Source: Cricetomys ansorgei
Taxonomy: Eukaryota > Chordata > Mammalia > Rodentia > Nesomyidae
Direction: 5' to 3'
DNA length: 64,000 bases
Assembly (NCBI GenBank): GCA_026225945.1
Contig: JAMJFZ010004061.1
Span: 22,122,001-22,186,000, forward strand
Within the stretch, counting starts at the first letter, position 1, and every line of letters starts with the position of its first letter. The position numbers and the translations under genes are program-made. Positions 1 to 10,554 of this stretch are shown piece after piece. Below the pieces are notes generated by a model. That model was not told the origin of the DNA. It worked only from the letters and a program-made list of their open reading frames with translations, and searched no databases.

Positions 1-200
1 TTTCTCTTATCGACTGCCTCCGTCATATATCAGGGTAGTTGGCCTTTGACCTTCTAGCAGTCTTCCTGCTTCTGTCTCCCATCTCGCAGTAGGAACTCTG
101 GGTGTGGAGATGCATGCTGGTGCCTCCAGCCTTATGTGGGCTTTGGCGATCTGAACTAGTGTCCTCACGCTTGCTTGGCAGGCATTAGTTGAACTTTTAA
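1..200 (-). mobile_element. B4-type SINE, reverse, cut by window edge
   Basis: Read on the minus strand, the right part gives a tRNA-like head (around 140-190: colon of 'gtcctcacgcttgc' type on the plus strand) and the left part a B1-like body with 'ttcctgcttctgtctccc'. This order is that of the rodent composite B4-type SINE. The copy is strongly diverged and truncated by the window start. Confidence 0.5.
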
Positions 201-205
201 AAACT

Positions 206-1010
206 AATTGTTTTACCTCCTGAAAGAGCAATCTAAACAACACCGTTTTGTTAATTCGAGATGCCTATTTTCTTTATTGAACAACATTTATCCAACAATA
301 TTGTATAAAACCCAAGTTTGTTTTTGAGTACTCTGCTTGTTTATGTGTGTGGTATATTCCTAAGTAAGCCAGTAAACTGCCAACTTTGTAAGCTTAGCAT
401 CTGAATGTAGTTGTGCCTCTTCATCTTTATAAGTGGTTCTGTTTGAATGTTTTACTGGGTGGTCCCAACTAAGAAGGCATCAGTGGCTGTGGAAACGGTG
501 CAATAGCATTGACTTACAGTCAGAAGGCAGCCAGTAAACATGCTAGATTTTTATATTTACCCAAGAGATTAATAAAGGCCTAGAGCAGACATTTGCTTTA
601 ATTTCATCCAGCGGTCTTTTCTTTTGGCTTTTTATGGGTTTCTCAATCATTTTATTTCTCTGTTATTGGAAGCTTTTATTTGCTGATAAGGGCTGCTACC
701 CAGTTTCAAAGTTGGAGAAATAAAAATACTATTACTACTATTACAGACAAGGCTATATGTTTTTCTCCTGGGCTAAACTTTTCTTGTCTTGGGTAAACTA
801 AGTGGTGAAAAAACAAAGCTAATATACTGAGGAAACATTGTCTACCAGACAATTCTGCAAAGGGGCAGTATAGCAAACCTACAGGGGGGGATTTTTTTTT
901 TAACAATGAAGGACTTAAGTCTATTATTCTTTAATCCTAATATCATTCTTTAATTCTTAAGAAAAGCCCCTAAAATTGCTGTTAAGAGATAATTTGTTTT
1001 TATTTTACTT
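206..1010. other. No recognisable feature
   Basis: AT-rich sequence with short T and A runs and a G7 run near 884. I see no repeat I can name, no splice-flanked open frame and no RNA gene. Confidence 0.5.
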
Positions 1011-1011
1011 T

Positions 1012-1205
1012 AACTTTGTGTATATGTGTGTGTTGTGTTTTTCACATGTATGTCTATGCCTGTGGAAGCCAGAAGAGGGTGTTGGATCCCCTGAAGCTGG
1101 GTTTGTAGGTGAGCCACCCACCCATTGTGAGTGCTGAGAACCAAGCCTGGGTTCCCTGGAAGTACAACAAGCAGTCTTAACTGTTGAGTCATCTCTTCAT
1201 CTCAA
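1012..1205 (-). mobile_element. B2/B3-type SINE, reverse
   Basis: The right end (1180-1203) is the complement of a tRNA-like head with the 'gagtcatctcttcat' signature. The central 'gccagaagagggtgttggatcccctg' block is cut here to its landmarks (agaaga at about 1070, ggatcccc at about 1084), and a GT-rich tail lies at the left. This is the usual B2/B3 arrangement in reverse. Confidence 0.75.
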
Positions 1206-1886
1206 GAGCTATTTTGTGAGAAACACAAACATCAATACATAGTTAATCAGAATAAAACTATTGTTTTAGCCCTATGACCCTAGAGGAAGCTTATGGCTTA
1301 TATATGATATGATCACCTTCTTGCTTTATTGCTGTGAGTTAATTCTGACAATGTTTTTATCTTCACATTTACTGAATGTGAGTCTTCATTCTCTGCCCTG
1401 CTACCCCCTCCATCAGCTGCCATCCCTGCTGTCTTCAAAGTACCTCTGCCTTTAACTTTCTCCTCTAGGAAGGAGGCTGGCTGTTCGGCCTCAGAAGAGG
1501 AGTGACTGCTCTTCTGCCTTAGTGTGGACTTAGACTCTCCTTACTTCCTCTCAGTACCACCGAGTAAAGCTTTTGCAGGATGTTTAGCAGTAACTGGGGG
1601 GAATTACGAAATGCTGAATAAACATTCATAAAAACAACTGAGTCTAGTAGAACGATTTTGCAAGGCTCAACCCACTGTTCTGGAACCAGCTTTCTTTTAC
1701 TATCAAGCTTACTGCTTCAGAAGCAAGGTGAAAATGAGATACCACCAACCATGCACAATTGTTTACATATCTTTAATCTATATTACACCCATACAGGTGT
1801 GTATATGTACAATTGATGGCCTTCTTCAATCCCTACACTGTAAATTTCAGATCGGTAGAGAAACAAGCCATTGCCACCAAGTTTGA
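1206..1886. other. No recognisable feature
   Basis: Unique-looking sequence, somewhat C/T-rich at 1385-1560. No named repeat or gene signal seen. Confidence 0.4.
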
Positions 1887-2330
1887 TTGAATTTTAAGCA
1901 AGCTTTTAGTACTGGCAGTAATGGTGGGAGCTGGCCAAGACCATGTGGAGGTCTCCCCTGGGATCCCTCCATGATGGCCAGGACCACATGGAGATCCCCC
2001 TGGAATTCTTCCATGATGGCCAGGAGCTGGTATAAGCTAGGGTTTTTAAAGGCAGATCCCATGAGGGTAAGTGTTTCCCATCAGGCCCAATCAGGGGTGA
2101 GCACACATCCTGATATATTTCCTACCACACATCTCTCACATTCATGTTTCCTGTCTGGGTGTTTCCCACCTCCTACTTGGATATCTTTTGCCCATATCCA
2201 ATCAGGGGCAAGCATATATTCTGTGTCACCAGGACCTACAGCACTCCAAAATGAAGAGAGAAAAATTCCATTATTCCCTTTCCTATATAACAAGTATTTT
2301 ATACAAGGTAGATGGCAGTAAGAACATACA
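1887..2330 (+). mobile_element. LTR-like promoter block with a 43-bp tandem duplication (uncertain)
   Basis: The block holds, in order, a tandem duplication (1933-2030), two CCAATCAGGGG-type motifs (about 2088 and 2199) each followed by a similar 'gcaagcata/gagcacaca' stretch, and a TATA-like 'cctatataac' at 2281-2290. Duplicated upstream motifs, CCAAT and TATA in this order resemble a retroviral U3. I do not recognise the family and could not define TG...CA ends. A 144-codon open frame crosses it (1887-2321) but has no protein-like features. Confidence 0.3.
1933..2030 (+). repeat. 43-bp tandem duplication (2.3 copies)
   Basis: Copy 1 is 1933-1975, copy 2 is 1976-2017, and a 13-bp partial third copy runs to 2030. 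Each copy starts with GGCCA(A/G)GA and ends with TCCATGAT. Confidence 0.85.
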
Positions 2331-2465
2331 TTTCCTTCAAGGTCGTGAGTGCTGTTTTTGTACTTAAGGTCATTCAGAGCATTCTGAAGTTTCTAGGAAG
2401 AACTATGTCAGCTTCTTTTCAGCATATTTCATAATTTAAATATCACCTTTAAAAACCTTATGGCA

Positions 2466-2575
2466 TTACTAGGCATGTTAATATACACCTGTAATCCCAC
2501 CACCCATGGAAGGTGTTAGCAAGTTCAAGGCCAACCTATTCTGTATAGACTCTATCTTGAAACTAAACAGCAGCA
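2466..2575 (+). mobile_element. B1-like SINE, old and diverged
   Basis: The 'cacctgtaatccca' A-box region is at about 2487, 'agttcaaggccaac' at about 2522, and an A-rich end follows. It is short and diverged, possibly a proto-B1. Confidence 0.6.
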
Positions 2576-3938
2576 AACATAGTGTGGCAAGAATGTAACT
2601 TCCAACTTTTGTTTACTTTTCTTTTTTTATTTTAAACTTTTTTCTATTTTAGTCACTCATAGCTTCTTTTTTTTGTCTGTAAATCATAGTCATTTTTCTT
2701 CTATAAAATTACATTTTAGACATAATTATATATATGGGTATTCCTCTCTATGGCTTATCATGTCTATAATATAAAAATAAAAGGCTTCTTTTTTCCTTTA
2801 ATTTTTGACATTAGTACAAACCAAGTTTACTCCTTCTATTTATAACTCCCTCCAGAATATTATCATCTCCTGCTTAAAAACATGTAAACAGATAATTTGT
2901 AAGGAATTTAATTTATATCTTGAAGGAATTAATTTAGAGATAATATAGGAACAGTTAATTAACAACACTGCCAACATAAAACAAAAGCATTCACTAAGAA
3001 ATGACCAAGAAGCAAAGCAAAAACCAGACATGAATGTTTGCTTCTGTTTACATGTTTTTATCAAGGCTTATTAATACCCTGAGGAGCTAGAAATTTGAAA
3101 GCATATGGAAAAACTACTTCCATGAGGTATTAAAAAAACAAAATCAGTAGAATTTGTATAGATAATACTAAGAAAATATGGATATGTATTTTAAGGGCGA
3201 AATGAATCCTTTAGTCTGGTAATAAAAAGCTTATTTTTTTCCACATTCTAAGAGATACTGTTTCTATCCTCACAGTAATATTAAGATATTTCTACCATGT
3301 TTGACATTTGTGCTGAGGGTTAGATAAAACCACTGATACCTTAAAGACATGAGTACAATAGCACTAAATCCCATCAATAATCACAGGATTATTTCCCACC
3401 ATATACGTAAAGTTGCTTATGTGCATATCATCTCTATTACCTACACATTTACATACATTGATAGATACATCTATGTACAGTTGATACCTATTATTGTTAT
3501 CATTATATTCTATAAAAATACTAAAAGCCCAAATTAGCCGGCAGTGAACCATTGATTCTAGAGAGAATATAGGAGTAGATTCCTAGAAGCCACTGGTCAC
3601 AGGTTTCTACTCATTAATCAAGTATGTTTTAAGTATGCTACTATTTAAAGAAGCCCTATTGACATCATTGATTTGCTCACATTGAACTGGAGGCCAATAG
3701 CATCCCAACTTACGAACCAGAAGGAAGATTTTCCAATACCCAATTCCCTTGTAAGGGAATTTTTTTTTGGTGTTTGGGAACACCAGACAATGCTTCAGTA
3801 CTGCATTTAGAGTCAGTTTCATGCAGTAATATCACTACCAGAATTGGAGAGATACAAAATGAGGCACTGAAGAGGCCGTTCAGTGGACACTCATGCATAG
3901 TTTTGAATGTGGAATAAGATGACAGAATTTCCTGATTT

Positions 3939-3941
<3 letters not shown>
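2576..3941. other. AT-rich stretch without recognisable features
   Basis: Very AT-rich, with T runs near 2620-2690. No gene or named repeat recognised. Confidence 0.4.

Positions 3942-3974
<33 letters not shown>
3942..3974 (+). repeat. (CA)n microsatellite
   Basis: Uninterrupted CA dinucleotides over 33 bases. Confidence 0.97.
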
Positions 3975-3975
<1 letters not shown>

Positions 3976-4289
3976 TTTTCACACATAGAACAGACTTACT
4001 CCAAATGATCTTGATGGAGCATGAAATATATTAGTTAAAATTTGAAATTTGAGAGTGTATCTTGTCCTTGAAAGCATTCTTGATGACAAAATGGCAAGGC
4101 TACCCAAAGCATTCTGCAGGATACCAACTCATCTGAGGGACTGCTGTAGGCAGTCTGGCCAACATTCTCACGGCAAACCATTTTTTCTTGAAAAGACATC
4201 TGGCAGCTCTTGCTTGTTTTACACTTAGGTTTATTTGTGAACATTTCACTACACAATTTGAACATTGAAAATAAGGGAAAAAAATCTAG

Positions 4290-4415
4290 TTTTGGTGGCG
4301 TACGTAACCCTACCTCTTCAGGATGGTGCCAACAGGCTGGTGAGTTCAGGGCCATCCTGGATTACAATATGAATTGAGCTAACCTAGGTTACTTGGTAAG
4401 GCATTGTTTAAAAAA
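4290..4415 (+). mobile_element. Very diverged B1-like SINE (weak)
   Basis: 'tggtggcgtacgtaacc', then 'gagttcagggccatcctgg', then an A-rich end at about 4410, follow the order of a proto-B1/B1. Divergence is high. Confidence 0.35.
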
Positions 4416-4590
4416 ATTTTAAAACTAATTCTGTATTTCAACAAATTAAACAAGTAAAAGTGGATAGTATCTGTTATTTGTTGTCATTGATAAGGTTTGG
4501 AGAAATCTGTTTTTATTACCACAAGTTTGATCGTCTCTCAAAAATTAGATGTTTTGATCAGAAAAGTGGTGATATTGACAAATTTTAAAA

Positions 4591-4767
4591 AATATTTATT
4601 TATAATGTGCTCTATCTGCTGTACACCTGTATTCCAGAAGAGGGCATCAGATCCTATTATAGGTAGTTGTGAGCTACCAAGTGGTTGCCGGGAATTGAAC
4701 TTAGGACCTTTGGAAGAGTAGCCAGGGCAGTGCTCTATAACCACTGAGCTACCTCTCCAGCTCAGCA
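4591..4767 (-). mobile_element. B2-type SINE, reverse
   Basis: The right end carries the complement of the B2 head ('ctacctctccagctc', 4749-4763). The B-box complement 'gggaattgaac' is at about 4690 and the 'ccagaagagggcatcagatc' block at about 4634. Confidence 0.85.
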
Positions 4768-4823
4768 AATGTATTTTAAAAGATTTTATAGTGGAAAAAA
4801 CCCCCTAACATTTAAAAGATATT

Positions 4824-4921
4824 GTCTATGGCCACACCACCCTGAACACACCTGGTCTTGGAAGCTAAGCAGGGTTGGCTCTGATTTGCACTTGTATGGG
4901 AATATGGGGTGCTATAGGCTT
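4824..4921 (+). pseudogene. 5S rRNA-derived pseudogene with two internal deletions
   Basis: The segment starts like 5S rRNA (GTCTATGGCCACACCACCCT), keeps the internal-promoter core (GGAAGCTAAGCAGGGT at about 4860) and ends like 5S (GGTGCTATAGGCTT). It is 98 nt against about 121 in the functional gene. Two blocks are missing: about 11 nt near 4853, where 5S has a repeated GATCTCG, and about 12 nt near 4899, where 5S has GGGA twice. Both losses fall between short direct repeats. There is no terminating T-run. It runs with no spacer into a B1 SINE, so it is not a functional 5S gene but part of a retroposed chimera or a 5S-derived SINE. The 5S identity is well supported; the origin of the fusion is inference. 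Confidence 0.88.
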
Positions 4922-5098
4922 AGCTAGCAGTGGTAGTGCACACCTTTAACCCCAGCACTCAGGCAGAGGCAGTTGGATTTCTGTGAGTTCAAGGCCAGTC
5001 AGGTCTACAGAGTTAGTTCCAGGACAGTCAGGGCTACAGAGAGAAACCCTCTCTTGAAAATACAAAATAAACGAATGAATAAATAAATAAATAATAAA
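4922..5098 (+). mobile_element. B1 SINE fused to the 5S segment, with (AAAT)n tail
   Basis: A full-length B1 body: 'gtggtagtgcacacctttaa' A-box area, 'ggcagaggcag', 'gagttcaaggccag', 'gggctacagagagaaacc', then an A-rich tail with AAAT repeats. Its 5' end abuts the 5S 3' end directly. I could not find a clean target-site duplication around the whole composite. Confidence 0.9.
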
Positions 5099-5110
5099 TA
5101 AGGTAAATAA

Positions 5111-5710
5111 GTATATAACTGCCAGCCAGTATTTTCCAGATGGCCAGTGTATGATATCACAAATATTTGATTTGTAAAATACTTATTTAAAGCCTGTTGG
5201 ATTTAAATTTAACATGGCCAAATGTTCATGGATGTGATATAAGATTTCATGTCATAATCATGTTTGGAGAAAGTACAGCTTCTTGAGTGTTGGTGTAGTG
5301 TCAAAGGAGAAATTCCATAATTATCAGGAAATATGATTATAGTCCCTTTCCAGCTTCTAGCAATGCATGTGTATGAGACTGGCCTTTTTTCATACACCAT
5401 AACTCGAGATAATAGACAGCAACAGACTGAATGCAGAAGCAGGTGGCAGAATCTGCCCTCTTCTATTCAGTTAAACAGAAAGATTTTTAAAAATATGAAA
5501 ACAGTGCTAAAACAGTTATTTTCAGGAAAATAAGTATTTTTCCTGTAACATTACTTGTTTGTCTTATAGTAGACTTATTACTATTTAAAATGAATAATCA
5601 TTTAATTTAAAATATTTAAACATTTCTTAGGGTTGCAGCTTTACTTTTTAATGTGGCAAATGTTAATAGATCTCTAATAGATGGGTTAGCTGAGTCTCTA
5701 ATAGACAATT
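5111..5710. other. No recognisable feature
   Basis: AT-rich unique sequence; no gene or named repeat recognised. Confidence 0.4.
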
Positions 5711-5713
5711 AAA

Positions 5714-5945
5714 GGGCTAGAGAGATGGCTCAGTGGTTAAAAGCACTGACTGCTTTTCCAAAAGACCTGGGTTTAATTATCAGTACACACATAGTAGCTT
5801 AAAACTGTCTTTGACTCCAACTCCAGGGGATCTGGTACTCTCTTTTGTCCTCCCTATATACAAAGTATGAATATGTCACACATGTATACATCCATGCAAG
5901 AACTCATATTCACATATAAAATTAAAATCTATCTAAAATATTTTT
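5714..5945 (+). mobile_element. B2/B3-type SINE
   Basis: The head 'gggctagagagatggctcag' holds the pol III A box and is followed by a degraded B box ('gggtttaatta'), 'ctccaggggatctgg' and an AT-rich end. Confidence 0.85.
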
Positions 5946-6102
5946 GAAGTCACCATAATTTTTGTGGAAGCCAAAAATAAAAAAATATATATTTCCATTA
6001 TGAACTTCTCTACTGCAAAGACATGCAAAGTGAACTTGAATTTACATGCAAGTGAACACCCATTAACATAAAATAGTAATAAAAAATTAAAAGATAGTCA
6101 AC

Positions 6103-6430
6103 TGAGAGATTTGGGAGATAGTTTAGTTGGCACGTTGCTTGCCTTGCAAGCATAATGATCTGAGTTCAGGTCCCTAAACCCATGTGAAAATGTTGGTTAT
6201 GGTAGCAGACAGTTATCATGCCAATGCTGGGGAGACCGAGACAGAGAGATCCCTGGGGCTCCATGGTTTGATGTTCAAGGTCAGGAAGATACAGTTTAGA
6301 AATCCAGAAAATGTGCATGGTCCTTGAGGAATTACACCCAAGGTTGTCTCCTCTGACCACCACATGCATGTGAACACATGTGCATGTACCCCTGCACACA
6401 CATTTGCACATGTGTACCTACATACCCATG
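6103..6430 (+). mobile_element. B4-type composite SINE
   Basis: A tRNA-like head ('gcttgccttgcaagcat', 'ctgagttcaggtccc') is followed by a B1-like body ('ccaatgctggggagacc', 'gatccctggggctcc') and a '...gaggaattacacccaagg...' 3' segment with CA-rich end. Confidence 0.75.
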
Positions 6431-6689
6431 AATATCTATACACAGAGAATTGAGGGAAAAAGACAGATCGAATTTAAGCTCATCAAAATGAAGAGAGGCT
6501 TTGAAAGGATCAAGGAATTGTCAAGTCAGCCAGGAACTGAGAATCCAAGATCCATGAGGGAGAAGTTCCTTCGATAGGGTCTGCCATTCTGTGCTGCTTC
6601 CCCTCAAAGCATGCTCCGATTTAAAACTGCCACAAGTGCAAGAAACTAAAAGGAGATCTTAGTAGCTTTATGGGTTGAAGCTAAACCAG

Positions 6690-7200
6690 TTAGGACCCGT
6701 GGGGGGTGGGGCACAGTTTATAGAAAAGGAAAATGATTGTGAGTCCAGTCTTTCGCATAGCTTTTCTCCTGGCTGTCCAATTCAAGATGGGGGAGGGGAG
6801 GACAAGCCTTGTCTAAAATCAGTTTTGGTGAAGCTGGGAAGCAGAGTCATCAGTGTTCTCACTTAGCTGGAGAGAGATTTCATTAGGACACTCATACCGG
6901 AGCGACCGGAGTGCGGTGAGGATGAGGTTCCTCGACACTTGAGGCCCTAGGCAGAATAATGCGTCAGACCCGACAGGCTAGCACACAACCTTAGTCCACA
7001 TTCTTGGATTAATGGAACTAGTTTGTACTTTAACTGACTACTAGGATGTAAAGAGTGAAGCTCTGTTGTGTTTTATGAAAGACAATCTACGTGGAGACCA
7101 CCTAAATTTTACTGATGTGGTTATTTGTAAGACGAGTAGTATTTTATTGAAAAGTAACTTTGCGATGTATTTTTGGGGATGGGGTGGGGGAAGGGTAATA
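6690..7200. promoter_or_regulatory. Candidate regulatory stretch: G-run clusters and a local CpG cluster
   Basis: G runs lie at 6701-6711 (G6-T-G4) and 6789-6798 (G5-A-G4), and a four-run G-quadruplex-compatible motif at 7175-7195 (G4, G4, G5, G3 with loops of 1-2 nt). Between them, 6895-6980 has seven CpGs in about 85 bp in an otherwise CpG-poor region, including TGCGTCAG, a CRE/AP-1-like octamer. No repeat family is recognised. A regulatory role is inference. Confidence 0.3.
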
Positions 7201-7431
7201 GCTGTAGTAAGTGGATGTAAATTTTATTAACTTAAGATAAAGATTAAAAAACAGATTGTCTTATAAGGCTTAGGGGAGAGTTAAGACATAGCAGATGCTA
7301 GCCCGTTTACTTTCCTCCATACCAAACGACAGCGAGTATAGAATTTTTAGATGCCTCAGCCATGATGGAATTTAATTCATCACCAACCTCAATGGGTATC
7401 CGAGGCTCTAATTCTATTCCTTACAATTTGC

Positions 7432-7640
7432 GATACAGTGATGATGCTGATGATGACTACGTGTTATCTAACACTGAGAATGCATGTGTCAAGCACTGTG
7501 CTAAACACTTCAAGTTCCCCCTCTCCTTGGGTTCTTATAACACTTCTGTGGAAGCAGGATGCAAAGGCCCACATGAGCTCAACACTCTTCTAAGCTAGTG
7601 TCAGGTCTACGTTCCAAGCCTGTGCTGTCAATTCCTGAGC
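7432..7640 (-). mobile_element. MIR SINE remnant
   Basis: A GATGATG-rich stretch leads into 'tgtcaagcactgtgctaaac', the complement of the MIR core's 3' half; a diverged continuation follows. A 78-codon frame here (7362-7598) is accidental. Confidence 0.6.
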
Positions 7641-8472
7641 CCAGATGGTGACTTCTGTACCATGCAAGTGTCTCTCAACCTATCACAGCCTTCCAGTTTG
7701 CCAACTTTCGTCAGCTGGAAAATGAGTGTCATGAAAAATGTCATGAGTGACTATGCAGAATGTGGAAATGCATTTTATGTAAGTGCTAGATTCTATGTGT
7801 TTTATCCCGTGCTGGGGCAGATCCACTGAGGTATGTAGAGGGACATTAAAGTTGTATTTATTTTTTAGCGTGTCAGTGTCAGGTATATAAATGTACTTTT
7901 ATGAAATGCTTTTATCTCCTGTTACAAGTTGTGACAGGAATCTGTTTCTATGTATCTCACCCAATAAACTACAAGGCACCAATGGCTTCTGGCTGTTCTC
8001 TATTACTTTACTAAAATGCAGTCTTTAGCTTTAGGGTGATTGTATAGCGTGAGAACTTCCTGGTTTCTCTCTGAGACTTGTTTCCCCATTTTGCTCTGAG
8101 AACCTTGGTAGGGGTTAAGGGATCTTACATAGCTTTCAGTCTTGGGTACGTATTTCATGCTTCGTATGAGGTCTATTAACCAGCATTAGTAGCAACAGGA
8201 AAATCCAATAAGTCTCCAGCACCATTCTGTGCCCACTGCACACATTATATAGCACAGCCCAGAGGGAAAGCTCGGCTTTGTGGAGGGCTGTGTGCTTCGG
8301 AATTTTACCGCTAGACTCCACAATGCAAGTGACTATTTCTACCTACCCTCCCCCATCCAGCCTCTTCCTACAATTCTGAGAAAATTGAATCAAGCTTTTT
8401 TTCAAAAGATTTATGCATCATTGCTCACGGAGAATTTAAGTTGCTTTACTCTATTTCAAATACATGCATATG
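7641..8472. other. No recognisable feature
   Basis: Unique sequence with an 'aataaa' at about 7963 but no transcript context. Confidence 0.4.
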
Positions 8473-8753
8473 CCAGAGGTCCACAAAGTATCTTTAAAAA
8501 AAAAAAAAAAAAAAAGAGTGCCAGATAGTCAGTATTTTAGGATTAGCATGCTAGATGATCTCCGCTGTAACTCCTCTGTTCTATAATTGTAATGGGAAAG
8601 AAGCCATAGACAAAGCTTGAGCAAATGATGTGGTTGTGTTCCAATAAAGCTTTATTTTAAAAATTATTATTATTTTATTTTTATTACTTTTCTTTATTAT
8701 TTTTTTTCCTGAAAACGAGGAAATAGGCAGCTTATGATCTATAGCTGTCCACC
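8473..8753 (+). mobile_element. hAT (Charlie-like) non-autonomous DNA transposon
   Basis: The order 'ccagaggtccacaaagtatct', 'gccagatagtcagtatttta', 'gaagccatagacaa', 'gtgttccaataaagcttta' and a right end resembling an inverted 'gg..atagctgtccacc' is that of a common mammalian hAT-Charlie MITE. Two expansions interrupt it: A20 at 8496-8515 and an AT-rich block at about 8660-8710. Confidence 0.75.
8496..8515 (+). repeat. poly(A) run inside the hAT element
   Basis: Twenty A residues replace the short 'tgtaaag' expected at this point of the element. Confidence 0.95.
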
Positions 8754-8779
8754 ACCGAAAATTCTCTCTTATTTTAGTT

Positions 8780-8940
8780 CTCATAACAACCTAACAATTC
8801 ACACAGCACCATTATCCTCACTTTCCAGACACAAAATACCTCAAAATTTCCCTAAGATCTTACATTTTAAGCAGGGGAACATGAATTTGGATGCAATTGG
8901 GTTAACCTGAGGGAATCTATGCTCTCCTCTCTATAACTGT
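8780..8940 (-). mobile_element. MIR SINE remnant
   Basis: 'attatcctcactttccaga' followed by diverged 'taagatcttacattttaagc' and 'gaatctatgctct' follow the complement of MIR. Confidence 0.55.
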
Positions 8941-9157
8941 CCTACATTTGAAGTTAGATGCAAAATTCTGTCCTTTTGTCATTTGCAATCTGCTAGGTGT
9001 GTCTAAGCTCTGGTCTTGGACAGTTGTACAGGCAGCCCAATACAACATCATCAACTTAGTCATGTGGTTCTCAATCCTGAGCTTTGTAGATGACAATATC
9101 AAGTCACAGTGTCAAAAGGTAGGATGTTACTTTATCCCTGTTTGTTTTATTTTTTTA

Positions 9158-9368
9158 ATTTTGTGTGTTGTGTATGTATATCTGTGGGTGGAAATGTACA
9201 TGTGTGAATGCAGGCTGCAGGTGCATAAGGAGTCCAGAAGAGGACAGCCTAGAGATGAAGCCATAGGCAGCTCTGAGCTGCCTCTCATGGTTGCTGGGAA
9301 ACAAACTCATGTCTTCTGTGAGTGCTTAGCAATGCGTGATCCTAACTGCTGAACCCTCTTGTCAGTCT
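9158..9368 (-). mobile_element. B2/B3-type SINE, reverse
   Basis: GT-rich left end, 'agtccagaagaggacagcct', 'tggttgctgggaaacaaac' (B-box complement region) and 'ctgctgaaccctcttgtcag' at the head end. Confidence 0.8.
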
Positions 9369-9404
9369 TTGAATTTATGGCTGCTTGATGAGACTTCCCT
9401 GCTT

Positions 9405-9500
9405 AAATGAGGAAATGAAAGATAAGCGGAAATAATTTGCTTGGGGCCCTATACCTAGCAAACCGAACACATAAAATGGAAGTTAGAATTGGAGTGAAAA
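9405..9500 (-). mobile_element. MIR SINE fragment
   Basis: 'aaatgaggaaatgaaagata' and the following 'aatttgcttggggccc' match the complement of the MIR middle. Confidence 0.45.
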
Positions 9501-9654
9501 ATCACTCAGGTCTTTGTTTCTATGTGAATGTCAAAAGAGGCAGTAGTGTCTATTGAGTTTTTTTTGAAAGCTTCTTTAGATGGTGTTTCTTTTACTTAGC
9601 AGAGGAAATTGTCTGACCAAGAATGACTGAGTATAGGAGCAATGTCTTGGATTT

Positions 9655-9982
9655 CTACCACAAAATAATACTACAGACTGAGTTTGTTAAACCTCAGACA
9701 TTTATTTTCTCAGTTTTAGAGACTGAAAGTTAAAAATATATATTTCATCTTGGTCAAGTTCTATCAACTGCCATCTCTCTTGTGTGGTCACTTTCTTGCT
9801 GTGCTCACAGAGAGAGAGGGATGGCCTATGCTATCTCTTATATAGGCACTAATCTCATGACAAGGGCTCCACATTTATTGTCTTAGTTAAGCCTTATTTT
9901 CTTCCCAAGGTCCCATCCAAAAGCTATCACATTGACTGTTTCAGTTTCAACAAATGCATTGAAGGGCACATCTTAGTCCATA
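9655..9982 (-). mobile_element. MLT1/MST-like MaLR LTR, reverse
   Basis: 'cagacatttattttctcagt', 'tgtggtcactttcttgctgt', 'gcactaatctcatgacaagg' and 'gctatcacattgac' follow the complement of an ancient mammalian MaLR LTR in correct order. An LTR only; no gene content. Confidence 0.6.
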
Positions 9983-9989
9983 GCATTGA

Positions 9990-10402
9990 GTCAAGCAGTA
10001 GTTGAGATTAAGTACAAAGAGTCACCATTGAAGATCTACAGCCTGCTATGAAGTTAATGAGGCTGGACAGCTCATTGGTTTGCACAGCTCCAACAAACTC
10101 ATCTCAGAGAGGCAATGTCCCGAGAGATTTGTCCCCCAAATACCCTTTGCTACTGTGGGGTCTGATAATGGTAGTCTCTGTTGTACTTCCTTTGTTTATT
10201 TTGTGGTATGACAGTTGTATGGGGATCTCTAACCCCTCATTGGACAGTGTCACTGGCACACATAACAACAGTGGTGGTTTTCTAAAAGGCAGTGCCACTC
10301 AGTTGAATTGGTAACTCTACTGAAATTCGAGAAAGAATAACTAATCTATAACATCAAATTAGGGTGTTTCACCAAGATGCTTTGGAACAAGTAACCTAGG
10401 TA
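9990..10402. other. No recognisable feature
   Basis: An 88-codon frame exists (10048-10314) without recognisable domains. It has no support as a gene. Confidence 0.4.
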
Positions 10403-10511
10403 AATATATATATATATACACACATACAATATAATATAATATATAGTATGTATATTATATAGAAATATATATGTATATATCTCTATCTCTATATCTATAT
10501 CTATATTTATT

Positions 10512-10553
<42 letters not shown>

Positions 10554-10554
10554 A
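10403..10554 (+). repeat. Compound AT / CT microsatellite
   Basis: Blocks of (AT)n, (TATC)-like and (CT)n dinucleotides, then (AT)n again. Confidence 0.95.

Noticed and set aside
1887..2321. 144-codon frame, the longest in the window
   Set aside because: It crosses a tandem duplication in an LTR-like block, has no domain, and its composition reflects the repeat.
4824..4921. Functional 5S rRNA gene
   Set aside because: Two internal deletions, no T-run terminator and direct fusion to B1. Not functional.
6895..6980. CpG island promoter
   Set aside because: Far too short and not GC-rich enough; kept only as a weak regulatory candidate.
7362..7598. 78-codon frame that reads like a plausible small protein
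   Set aside because: Its second half is a reversed MIR SINE.
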